Source: Methanobacteriota archaeon (lineage in GTDB: Archaea; Thermoplasmatota; Poseidoniia; Poseidoniales; Poseidoniaceae). Taken from it: a DNA stretch of 7,880 bases. The notes below the pieces were generated by a model that did no database searches, was not told the origin of the DNA, and saw only the letters and a program-made list of their open reading frames with translations. The DNA is taken from NCBI GenBank assembly GCA_002728035.1, contig PBUZ01000054.1:1-7880 (forward strand). Reading direction: 5' to 3'. The translations under genes and the position numbers were made by a program. This document shows, one piece after another, positions 1 to 5,865 of this stretch. The first letter of the stretch is position 1. Every line of letters begins with the position of its first letter.

Positions 1-542
1 ATGCACACGCCCTCCCCGGAGATGAAGCGTTTGGCCCAGAAGAAGACGCTGCAGGTAAACCCTACGTCCACAACCAAGAGCTTCGACGCGTGTTGGACAT
101 TGATGGGGTGGGTGAAATCGTAGCCCTGCAGTTCCGTGATGGTCTTGCCCAACGCCGTGAACTGGTCGATGATTTGGTCGAACAATTGACCATTGAAGCA
201 GAACCTGTTCAGCAAGCGGGTGGGGTGTTTGAGGGCATGACCTTCTGTGTAACTGGAACGCTTTCCGTTGCTCGTAAAGAAGTGCAACAGCGCATCATCG
301 ATGCGGGTGGCAAAATCGTCGGAAGCGTCTCCTCGAAGCTTGATGTGCTCGTTGCAGGTGAAAAAGCCGGCTCAAAACTCGCAAAGGCGACTGCCTTGGA
401 GGTCACCGTTTGGTCCGAGAATGACCTCTCTGAACGATTGCGTGGAACGCCTCATGAGGAATCAACGGATGATTCACCCGAAGATGCGCCAAAGGGCAAC
501 ACCTCCTCGCCCCAAGCATCGTTACGAGACTTTCTTTCCTGA
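1..542 (+). CDS. ligA: NAD-dependent DNA ligase LigA, C-terminal part (5' end outside window)
   Basis: This is the C-terminal ~179 residues of an NAD-dependent DNA ligase, which seals nicks in replication and repair using NAD+ as adenylate donor. The frame is open from base 3 and has no start here, so the adenylation and OB domains lie upstream. The end of the helix-hairpin-helix region is visible (VLDIDGVGEIVA, about 87-125). A BRCT domain follows (about 219-440) with the typical LigA features VTGTL, DAGGKIVGSVS, LVAGEKAGSKL and a conserved Trp. After the BRCT comes an acidic, Ser/Pro-rich linker, then the terminal peptide QASLRDFLS. That peptide fits the PCNA-interacting consensus QxxLxxF(F/L) and is not part of ordinary bacterial LigA. 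The stop lies one base from the stop of the convergent PAC2 gene. The LigA assignment is firm; the PIP role is inferred. Confidence 0.93.
   Translation, partial: AHALPGDEAFGPEEDAAGKPYVHNQELRRVLDIDGVGEIVALQFRDGLAQRRELVDDLVEQLTIEAEPVQQAGGVFEGMTFCVTGTLSVARKEVQQRIIDAGGKIVGSVSSKLDVLVAGEKAGSKLAKATALEVTVWSENDLSERLRGTPHEESTDDSPEDAPKGNTSSPQASLRDFLS
513..536 (+). other. Putative PIP box (PCNA-interacting peptide) at the LigA C-terminus
   Basis: These codons read Q-A-S-L-R-D-F-L, followed by one Ser and the stop. Gln at position 1, an aliphatic residue at 4, Phe at 7 and Leu at 8 match the PIP consensus Qxx(L/I/M)xx(F/Y)(F/Y/L). In archaea such peptides sit at the extreme C-terminus of clamp clients such as FEN1, RFC large subunit and polymerases. 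An acidic, disordered-looking linker separates it from the BRCT domain, as expected for a flexible tether. The match is short, so chance is possible. Confidence 0.55.
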
Positions 543-543
543 A

Positions 544-1341
544 TCAGCCATAGAGCATGGCGTTGGACGAAGGCGAATCATTGCCGCCCGTCGCTGATTC
601 CATCATCGACTTGAGTTGCGCTTCCAAGAGCTCGGCTTCTTCGAGTAGCGGCTCTTGCGGCAATTCCATTGGCAACAAGGCGTTGAGGCGCTCGATGACG
701 GCCGCAGCAGCGCGAGCATCAGGGAACCTCGGGTCAGCCTCCACCATGATGGACATGGTGCCCAAGCCGCGTCGACTTGCCTCACCGAGGATACCTGCAT
801 TCATGCCGCGTATTACGCCCGTCTCGAGGAGCGGAATACCCATTTGCTCAAGCATGGCTCGGGTCGTCTCGTTGCAACCAATGCCGACCACATCGATGTC
901 ATCGGTGTCAACGTATTCAACCACGGGGTCCACGCCTTCCATGCCGCCTTTCATGCCCGCCTTGGCAAAGGCATCAACAACGACGCCAGCGAGAACTTTG
1001 TGTTCTTTGGACCACTCGAAAAGCGACCAGACGATTTTGTGAACCAGCGATTCTGGAACCACCATCTCACTCATGAGAAGAATGACTTGGTCACATCCTT
1101 CAATGGTGCATTGAGGCTTCCCTGCGTAGGCACGGATTGGCGGCAGAGGTACACCCTGTTGGATCAACGCCAGTGCAGGCAATCGATCATCCACCAAGCC
1201 TCCGACAAATTCCAAATCGAGGTGGTCGATGAGGTAATGAGCGACAATGCTTGAGACCATGCCGACGCTTGGAAAACAGGTGATCACCATCGCGTTTTCG
1301 TTCTCAATGGCGGCGTTGATGCGAAGACTGGGGGCATCCAT
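544..1341 (-). CDS. PAC2-family proteasome assembly chaperone (PbaB-like)
   Basis: A 265-residue protein of the PAC2 family (proteasome assembly chaperone, archaeal PbaA/PbaB type). Family members help assemble the 20S proteasome or bind its alpha ring in the cytoplasm. The N-terminal strand and glycine turn FPSVGMVSS (about 23-31), followed by AHYLIDHLDLEFVGG, is the family hallmark. Further along are the LPALALI and PPIRAYAG segments and the VVGIGCNETTRAMLEQMGIPLLETGVI stretch in pieces typical of PAC2. The tail is a Glu/Leu-rich helix. The last three residues are Leu-Tyr-Gly, a fit to the HbYX motif (hydrophobic-Tyr-any) that docks into proteasome alpha-ring pockets. I chose the ATG at 1339-1341 because the family begins just before the first strand. 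The frame stays open to ATGs at 1386 and 1458, but the latter would run into the divergent gene at 1425. Confidence 0.85.
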   Translation of the reverse strand: MDAPSLRINAAIENENAMVITCFPSVGMVSSIVAHYLIDHLDLEFVGGLVDDRLPALALIQQGVPLPPIRAYAGKPQCTIEGCDQVILLMSEMVVPESLVHKIVWSLFEWSKEHKVLAGVVVDAFAKAGMKGGMEGVDPVVEYVDTDDIDVVGIGCNETTRAMLEQMGIPLLETGVIRGMNAGILGEASRRGLGTMSIMVEADPRFPDARAAAAVIERLNALLPMELPQEPLLEEAELLEAQLKSMMESATGGNDSPSSNAMLYG

Positions 1342-1424
1342 GGACTTGCCTGCGTCGCGTACCCCTTCAACACTTTCCCTTCCCATCACCAAACCTTCAT
1401 GATGCAAGCCGCTAACGAAACGCC

Positions 1425-2606
1425 ATGGAGGAAAGCACACCAACCCCACCTCGTGCACACATGCTTTCTCCTTCAGCGTGGAACCGTTACGAGACCTGCC
1501 CGCGCATGTACTGGCTCAGCCGTCAACGTTTACCGCGAAAGGCCGGCATGGCCGCATCGCTTGGTACCGCCGTCCACGCATCGATTGAAGACCTGCTCAA
1601 CATGGATTTGAGTGGACGCAACGGTGAGGAAACGGGGTGGCTTCCGCTGACCGCAGAAGGCTTCCTCAAAACGCGATGGGAAGAAGAGAAAGCCGTGTTC
1701 ATGGCAACCCCGCGACGTCCTGATTGGAAAGATGCGAAATGGAGCGAAGCCAAGAAGCAGCAGAACGGCGGCATCGTGTTGCTCCTTGACCACATCGGCG
1801 TTCGCCATGTTGAACACGAGAAGGTCTCGATTGCGCTTTGGCGCCATCTCCAATCGTTGACGATTGCGGTTGAAGGGGAATTGAAAACCAGCGACGGTCG
1901 CCTGATGGGGCGTTTGGACTTGCTCTTTGCCGACGTGGATGACAAGGGAGAAATGCAAGGCTGGATCGTGGCGGATTTGAAAACGGGAAACGCCCCAACC
2001 AAGGCGTTGAAACCCGAGGTCAACCGACAGTTGAGAATGTACCGAGACATCCTGCTGGCGAACAATCCCGACGCCCCCCCCGTGCGCACCGAAGGGTGGT
2101 ACACGAAGACGGCATCAAGATGGCCTGCGGAGGGAGACAACGTGTTGGAACAGGCCTATGCAGCCTGGGAAGCCACGAAACCAACGACGATGCCCATGGA
2201 CCCGACCCCTGGACCTGACAGCTGCGGTGGATTCTGCGATTGGAAGGCATGGTGTCCACACTGGTGGACGTGGCGTCAATCCTCGGGCACCTTGCATCAA
2301 GGCGATTTCGCTGATGCGGTGGTGCTCGTGCATCGATATGAGGAGGCGACTGGAGCAGCCGTTCTCGAATTGTGTGAGCCGCTCGATGAGACAGGGCGAG
2401 CCATACCGACAGGTAACCAACTTGCAGCCCGCTTCGATGGTCGTGGGAAAGAGGCGCTTGAACAACTGCGAGGCGCAGGCCACCAAGGGCCGGTCTTCCT
2501 CGGTTCTGTGATGACTGGACGAGGGACATGGCGTGTGGGCCCGTGGTGCGATGTGTTGCCTTGGGCACCGATGCCCGATGGTGTGCCTTATGAGCGAACA
2601 TCATGA
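1425..2606 (+). CDS. Cas4/RecB-like PD-(D/E)XK nuclease with Fe-S cluster and C-terminal extension
   Basis: A 393-residue nuclease of the RecB/Cas4/AddB type. All the expected parts are visible in order: Cys25 in YETCPRMYW; motif I His51 in GTAVHASIE; metal-binding Asp165 in GRLDLLFAD; catalytic Asp184 and Lys186 in VADLKTG; the QxxxY motif (Gln202, Tyr206); and Cys267, Cys271 and Cys277 in CGGFCDWKAWC. The four cysteines should hold a 4Fe-4S cluster that clamps the nuclease domain, as in Cas4, AddB and Dna2. Such enzymes resect DNA ends or trim single strands. Residues about 290-393 form an extra domain with alternating strands and glycines, possibly an OB fold (inference). There is no helicase, no other cas gene and no CRISPR array in the window, so it is probably a repair nuclease. 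A second in-frame ATG at 1461 (residue 13) is a possible start. The stop overlaps that of the convergent exonuclease gene. Confidence 0.85.
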   Translation: MEESTPTPPRAHMLSPSAWNRYETCPRMYWLSRQRLPRKAGMAASLGTAVHASIEDLLNMDLSGRNGEETGWLPLTAEGFLKTRWEEEKAVFMATPRRPDWKDAKWSEAKKQQNGGIVLLLDHIGVRHVEHEKVSIALWRHLQSLTIAVEGELKTSDGRLMGRLDLLFADVDDKGEMQGWIVADLKTGNAPTKALKPEVNRQLRMYRDILLANNPDAPPVRTEGWYTKTASRWPAEGDNVLEQAYAAWEATKPTTMPMDPTPGPDSCGGFCDWKAWCPHWWTWRQSSGTLHQGDFADAVVLVHRYEEATGAAVLELCEPLDETGRAIPTGNQLAARFDGRGKEALEQLRGAGHQGPVFLGSVMTGRGTWRVGPWCDVLPWAPMPDGVPYERTS

Positions 2607-3413
2607 CCGAAGATGTTCTTTGATTCGGTTCTTCGTGTCCTCACATTCCAAGGTGCTCAACAACCAGCCAATGTACGATGGGTCGGATGTTTGAATTTCT
2701 TTCAGATAACGCCCGCGGTGACGACCAAACGAGAGCACCAAGTGTTCACCGTCCTTTCTCACCTTCCCCATCGCATCGAGCGGTTCGAGGTCGTTGAGGC
2801 CTCGGCCAAGTTCAGATGCATCGCCCGCTCCGTCGCCGTGAACGATCCACCGTTCCAGTTCGCTCAGAGAACGGCGAAACGCCGGGGCGTGTTCCACGGA
2901 AAGGCGCCAAAACAGCAACATCGTTGCGGCAGCATCGGCCGCTGCGGTGTGGGCTGCCTCAAGTCGAATCCCGTGGCGTTTGCACAGAGCACCAAGGTTG
3001 TGGGGCCTTGGAAGGCGCAACCGCCGGACAAGTTCCAAGGTGTCCATGATGGCTTTGGGTTGGGGCGCAAGACGCCCCATGCGAAGAAATTCCGTTTTCA
3101 GCATGGCGAAGTCAAAATTTCGCACGTTGTGGCCGACAAGAATCGCACCTTCGATCAGTTCAGCGATTTCATCCGCCACCGCCGATAACGGCGGTTTGTC
3201 TCGAACATCTTCGTTGTAAATGCCGTGGATTCGACTGGCATCCAACGGGATGCGAATCTTGGGTTTGACGATGTGCTCAACATGAACGGCCGTACCGTCC
3301 TCAAGGGTCCCAATCAGGGCCAGTTGCACGATGAAATCGCTGCTGGTGGACACGCCGGTTGTCTCGAGGTCGAAGGCCAACACCTTCTCGCCTTGGAAAA
3401 GGTCGCTGCCCAT
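2601..3413 (-). CDS. DnaQ-like DEDDh 3'-5' exonuclease with C-terminal ExoX-like module
   Basis: A 270-residue 3'-5' exonuclease of the DnaQ / DNA polymerase III epsilon / exonuclease X superfamily, which removes nucleotides from DNA (or RNA) 3' ends with two metal ions. All five catalytic positions are present: Asp15 and Glu17 (FDLETTG), Asp101 (GHNVRNFDFAML), His155 and Asp160 (HTAAADAAAT). The HGIYNED and HNLGALCKRHGI segments are typical of the family. Near the C-terminus (about 226-258) is SFGRHRGRYLKEI followed by DPSYIGWLL. This small module also ends E. coli exonuclease X and related proteins. I chose the ATG at 3411-3413 because it begins 14 residues before the first motif. An in-frame ATG at 3461 would leave only 12 bases to the divergent gene. 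The gene is tail to tail with the Cas4-like nuclease. Confidence 0.87.
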   Translation of the reverse strand: MGSDLFQGEKVLAFDLETTGVSTSSDFIVQLALIGTLEDGTAVHVEHIVKPKIRIPLDASRIHGIYNEDVRDKPPLSAVADEIAELIEGAILVGHNVRNFDFAMLKTEFLRMGRLAPQPKAIMDTLELVRRLRLPRPHNLGALCKRHGIRLEAAHTAAADAAATMLLFWRLSVEHAPAFRRSLSELERWIVHGDGAGDASELGRGLNDLEPLDAMGKVRKDGEHLVLSFGRHRGRYLKEIQTSDPSYIGWLLSTLECEDTKNRIKEHLRS

Positions 3414-3473
3414 AAAATTGGATTCGGGACACCCTCTTTGAACATCACTCCTAAGCACCATGACGCCTTCACC

Positions 3474-3860
3474 ATGAACATGGGCATCCGAGATTGGTTT
3501 CGAAAGCCCTCATCACCCGAAGCAGAACCTCCTTCAGAAGTGGACGATGAAGGGCAACAAGCAGTCGCTTTTGCTCGCCTCCAATCCGAGATGATGGCCC
3601 AGGCCAATGCCTTGTTCGATGCACCCGATGAAGCGGAAGAAACGGAAGTCCAAGAAGCACCTCGTTACGACGCCAGCGAAGTGGAGATGGATGCGCTGCT
3701 GGACGAAGGCATTGGCGAGGCGTTCACCCATGTTGATGAAGTTGAAATCAGCGATGTTGGTGAGTTGGATGACCCCCTTGAGGATGCGCGAATCGAAGGC
3801 GATGTTTCACAAGCGGTCGTCTTTGGTGACGGTGAAAATGAAAGTTCTGTTGGCTCATGA
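3474..3860 (+). CDS. Small acidic protein, unknown function
   Basis: A 128-residue protein that I do not recognise. It begins with an amphipathic basic/aromatic stretch (MGIRDWFRKP after an initial Met-Asn). The rest is rich in Glu and Asp, with a likely helical part around FARLQSEMMAQANALF and a low-complexity acidic tail. It has no signal peptide, membrane segment or cysteine motif. Short N-termini of the MGxxDWF type occur on many small proteins and may touch membranes (inference). Start: ATG at 3474 or, giving MGIRDWF directly, at 3480. The frame is open back to an ATG at 3225, but that part lies antisense to the conserved exonuclease N-terminus and is not credible. It is divergent from the exonuclease gene and 40 bases upstream of the lipoprotein gene, so the two may be co-transcribed. 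Confidence 0.6.
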   Translation: MNMGIRDWFRKPSSPEAEPPSEVDDEGQQAVAFARLQSEMMAQANALFDAPDEAEETEVQEAPRYDASEVEMDALLDEGIGEAFTHVDEVEISDVGELDDPLEDARIEGDVSQAVVFGDGENESSVGS

Positions 3861-3900
3861 TTCCCGAAGCATTAGAAAGGGTGAGGTCGGCCAAGGTACG

Positions 3901-5085
3901 ATGATGGGCAGCACGAAGCAACGTCGCGCTGCGCTGCTGGTGCAACTGATGCTCCTCAGCGTTCTGGCGGGCTGCACCAGCCCCCTCGACACGACGGTAG
4001 ATCCACGGGCCTCGCTCGAAGCCTATCCACTGCTCATCCAAGAAGGCGAAATGGTTGCGCTTGACGCTAGAACATCTTCGCCCGTTGAAGGCGTCATCAC
4101 GTCCTATAGTTGGGATTTTGGTGATGGGACCACTGCTGAAACGATGATTGGCTTCACCTCCCACACCTACCTCAGTCACGGCCAATACACCGTTCGTCTC
4201 ACCGTCACTAACGACCAAGGAGGCACCGATGACGCCGTTGCAACCGTCATGGTCAACGGCGCCCCCAGCATCAACATCACGATGCCAACCACCGTTCGGG
4301 CCGGGGATGCAGCGCTTCTTGATGCCACTCAATCGCTTGATCCTGAGGGCGATGCACTCGCCTTTGCTTGGGACCTGAACGCAGCGGAGGACAGCGACGG
4401 CGACGGTGACCCGACCAACGATGCGGATGAAACCACGCCCACGGTTCTGTTGGATACCTCCAGCTCAGGCATGATCTTCGGTATGTTGAGGGTCGACGAT
4501 TCATCGGGTGCTTTTGCCGTCCAACCTTTCGAACTCAACGTCACCTCTCGTACCTTCAAGGTGACCTGGGTCAGCGAGACCGTTCAGATGTCATGGGACG
4601 AATACCTTGACCAGGGGGAAACATGGTCGGGGAACATGACGCCTGGCGAACAAGGTCGAGTGATGGGCTTCAACGCTGTCCTTGAACTGAACCGGGACAT
4701 TGCGCCACCGCACGACAATTTTACGCTGGCCCTCAACATCGTCGATGACCGATACAAACGAAACGTCAAAACCGAACCTGGAAATTACTCAACCAACGAA
4801 CCTGCACGGGCCGAAATGAACGAGGAAGGCATGAACCAAGCCGGAGAAGACGGCCTCTACACATCTGACTCTGCTCAAGAGTTGCTGACGTTCTTGCTCG
4901 ATGCTCGTGACAACGCTCGTGGTCAGGGAACTTGGGTGTGGTCCGTGGTGGCTCAACAGTCGGACCCTGATGCCTTCATCGGCGAGATTGATCCCGACCC
5001 AGGAAACGATTGGACACTGACCATCGAAGTACAGATCATGCGACCGTCGTTGACCGAAGTGGCCGTGGGCGATACCAGCGAGTGA
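3901..5085 (+). CDS. PKD-domain surface lipoprotein
   Basis: A 394-residue secreted, probably lipid-anchored protein. The N-terminus has a basic KQRR cluster, a hydrophobic segment and a lipobox LAGC with Cys25. The first PKD domain (about 35-119) carries the hallmark WDFGDG at 71-76, then HTYLSHGQYTVRLTVTN. A second PKD-like domain (about 121-215) has SLDPEGDALAFAWDLN but contains an acidic insert, DSDGDGDPTNDAD (164-176), resembling a calcium-binding loop. Residues 216-394 form a Trp- and beta-rich domain I cannot name. Five N-x-S/T sequons fit archaeal surface glycosylation. PKD domains usually mediate adhesion or protein and sugar contacts outside the cell, so a surface binding role is likely but the ligand is unknown. 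The frame is open upstream to 3607, but that part overlaps the acidic gene in another frame and lacks sense; the ATG before the signal peptide is preferred (second ATG at 3904). Confidence 0.82.
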   Translation: MMGSTKQRRAALLVQLMLLSVLAGCTSPLDTTVDPRASLEAYPLLIQEGEMVALDARTSSPVEGVITSYSWDFGDGTTAETMIGFTSHTYLSHGQYTVRLTVTNDQGGTDDAVATVMVNGAPSINITMPTTVRAGDAALLDATQSLDPEGDALAFAWDLNAAEDSDGDGDPTNDADETTPTVLLDTSSSGMIFGMLRVDDSSGAFAVQPFELNVTSRTFKVTWVSETVQMSWDEYLDQGETWSGNMTPGEQGRVMGFNAVLELNRDIAPPHDNFTLALNIVDDRYKRNVKTEPGNYSTNEPARAEMNEEGMNQAGEDGLYTSDSAQELLTFLLDARDNARGQGTWVWSVVAQQSDPDAFIGEIDPDPGNDWTLTIEVQIMRPSLTEVAVGDTSE

Positions 5086-5132
5086 AAGCGAAAGGGGTAT
5101 GAAGCGGGGCCGTTTGGCAAGGATTGGTTGGC

Positions 5133-5486
5133 ATGGTTGATACGGTAGAAATCGGGCGCGTCACCCTCCGGGACACCGTTTCATTGGACCTCTCCGTTTG
5201 GATGCATCATCCCGATGATTGGGATTTCCGTCCAACACTCACGTATGCCGGCAACACCCTCACGATCCTGTGCGCGAACAACGGCGACACCTTGGCGAGC
5301 GTTGATCTTGATGATGAGCAAGATGAGGCTTTGCAACGGGACCGAGTCGCTGAACTGCGCGTCAAGTTCCAAGTTCACGGCATGCACGGGCGACTCAACG
5401 ATATTCATCCCATCATCGCTGATGGAAAGGCGAAGAAGTTGGCAACGGCCAACTGGAAAACAACCCAGCCCGTGGAATTCAAGTGA
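5133..5486 (+). CDS. Hypothetical protein, 117 aa
   Basis: A 117-residue protein of unknown function. It appears to be mostly beta strands (VEIGRVTLRDTVSLDLSVWM, then PTLTYAGNTLTILCANNG), with one charged helix around DDEQDEALQRDRVAEL and a short basic tail. There is no signal peptide, membrane segment or recognisable catalytic motif; the single Cys lies in TILCANN. The ATG at 5133 is chosen over an upstream in-frame TTG at 5124. It follows the lipoprotein gene by 47 bases and precedes the winged-helix gene by 46 bases, on the same strand. I saw no good TATA box at the leaderless distance, so it may share a transcript with the lipoprotein gene. Confidence 0.65.
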   Translation: MVDTVEIGRVTLRDTVSLDLSVWMHHPDDWDFRPTLTYAGNTLTILCANNGDTLASVDLDDEQDEALQRDRVAELRVKFQVHGMHGRLNDIHPIIADGKAKKLATANWKTTQPVEFK

Positions 5487-5500
5487 AGTCCCAGCGAATC

Positions 5501-5508
5501 TTTGATAA
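5501..5508 (+). promoter_or_regulatory. TATA-like box for the winged-helix gene
   Basis: TTTGATAA is centred about 28 bases before the ATG at 5533, preceded by CGAATC as a possible BRE. This is the spacing expected of an archaeal leaderless promoter, where the transcript starts at or next to the start codon. No Shine-Dalgarno sequence precedes the gene. Confidence 0.5.
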
Positions 5509-5532
5509 CGGTTCATTTGGTTCTTGACCTCT

Positions 5533-5814
5533 ATGTCAAGGAAGACTGGAAAGGGAACCCAGAAGCGGGCACGGTTTGAACGACTCTGCACGGAGATTCG
5601 CAACTTTGTGACCGCTTATCCGGGTTGCTCAGCACAAGCCATTGTTGCAGGATTGAACCACGACCAAAAACTCCGCAACCACGGACTGACCCCTCGGAAA
5701 GTTGGGTTTTTCATCACGCGAAACCTTCGTCAGACCCTCACGTGGTGGCAAGATCATCGAGCAGGTCGGCGCGTCTATGCCCCCATCGGAGAAGAGCCCA
5801 AAAAATCTGCATAA
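5533..5814 (+). CDS. Small basic winged-helix-like DNA-binding protein
   Basis: A 93-residue basic protein whose pattern fits a winged helix-turn-helix. A first helix (FERLCTEIRNFVTAYPG) is followed by CSAQAIVAGLN as helix 2, GLTPRKVGFFITRNL as the likely recognition helix, and LTWWQDHRAGRRVYAPIG as a beta wing. The N-terminus is a Lys/Arg-rich tail. No ligand-binding domain or zinc site is present, so it would be a minimal DNA-binding protein, perhaps a local regulator or chromatin-associated factor. The fold is read from the helix/strand pattern only, with no family name recognised. The ATG at 5533 is preferred over the TTG at 5524, and a TATA-like box lies at the leaderless distance. Targets are unknown; the palindromic promoter of the downstream gene at 6562 is one candidate (speculative). 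Confidence 0.65.
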   Translation: MSRKTGKGTQKRARFERLCTEIRNFVTAYPGCSAQAIVAGLNHDQKLRNHGLTPRKVGFFITRNLRQTLTWWQDHRAGRRVYAPIGEEPKKSA

Positions 5815-5865
5815 AGCGCATCTTCAATCCGTGTGGCTCATGTAGGGTAAGCCCAAGCGTGGACC

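Noticed and set aside
655..1254. 199-aa open frame on the plus strand
   Set aside because: It is antisense to the PAC2-family gene, whose conserved motifs are clear. The translation is His/Arg-rich without any domain.
1342..1424. Divergent promoter region between the PAC2 and Cas4-like genes
   Set aside because: I looked for TATA boxes at leaderless distances in both directions and found none convincing, so no promoter is annotated.
1523..2140. 205-aa open frame on the minus strand
   Set aside because: It is a shadow of the Cas4-like nuclease, where all catalytic residues are on the plus strand.
1425..2606. Part of a CRISPR-Cas locus
   Set aside because: The Cas4-like motifs invite this, but there are no direct repeats with spacers and no other cas gene within the window. 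Stand-alone Cas4-like nucleases are common in archaea.
3225..3473. N-terminal extension of the acidic protein frame back to an ATG at 3225
   Set aside because: It lies wholly or mostly antisense to the conserved catalytic N-terminus of the DEDDh exonuclease. Its composition is unlike the acidic protein that follows, so it is a shadow frame.
3871..3880. ATTAGAAAGG as a TATA box for the lipoprotein gene
   Set aside because: The spacing to the ATG at 3901 is right, but the sequence is a poor TATA match and the gene is only 40 bases from the upstream stop, so co-transcription is equally likely.
3607..3900. Upstream extension of the lipoprotein frame to an ATG at 3607
   Set aside because: It overlaps the acidic gene in another frame, gives Lys/Met/Arg-rich junk, and would place the signal peptide about 100 residues into the protein.
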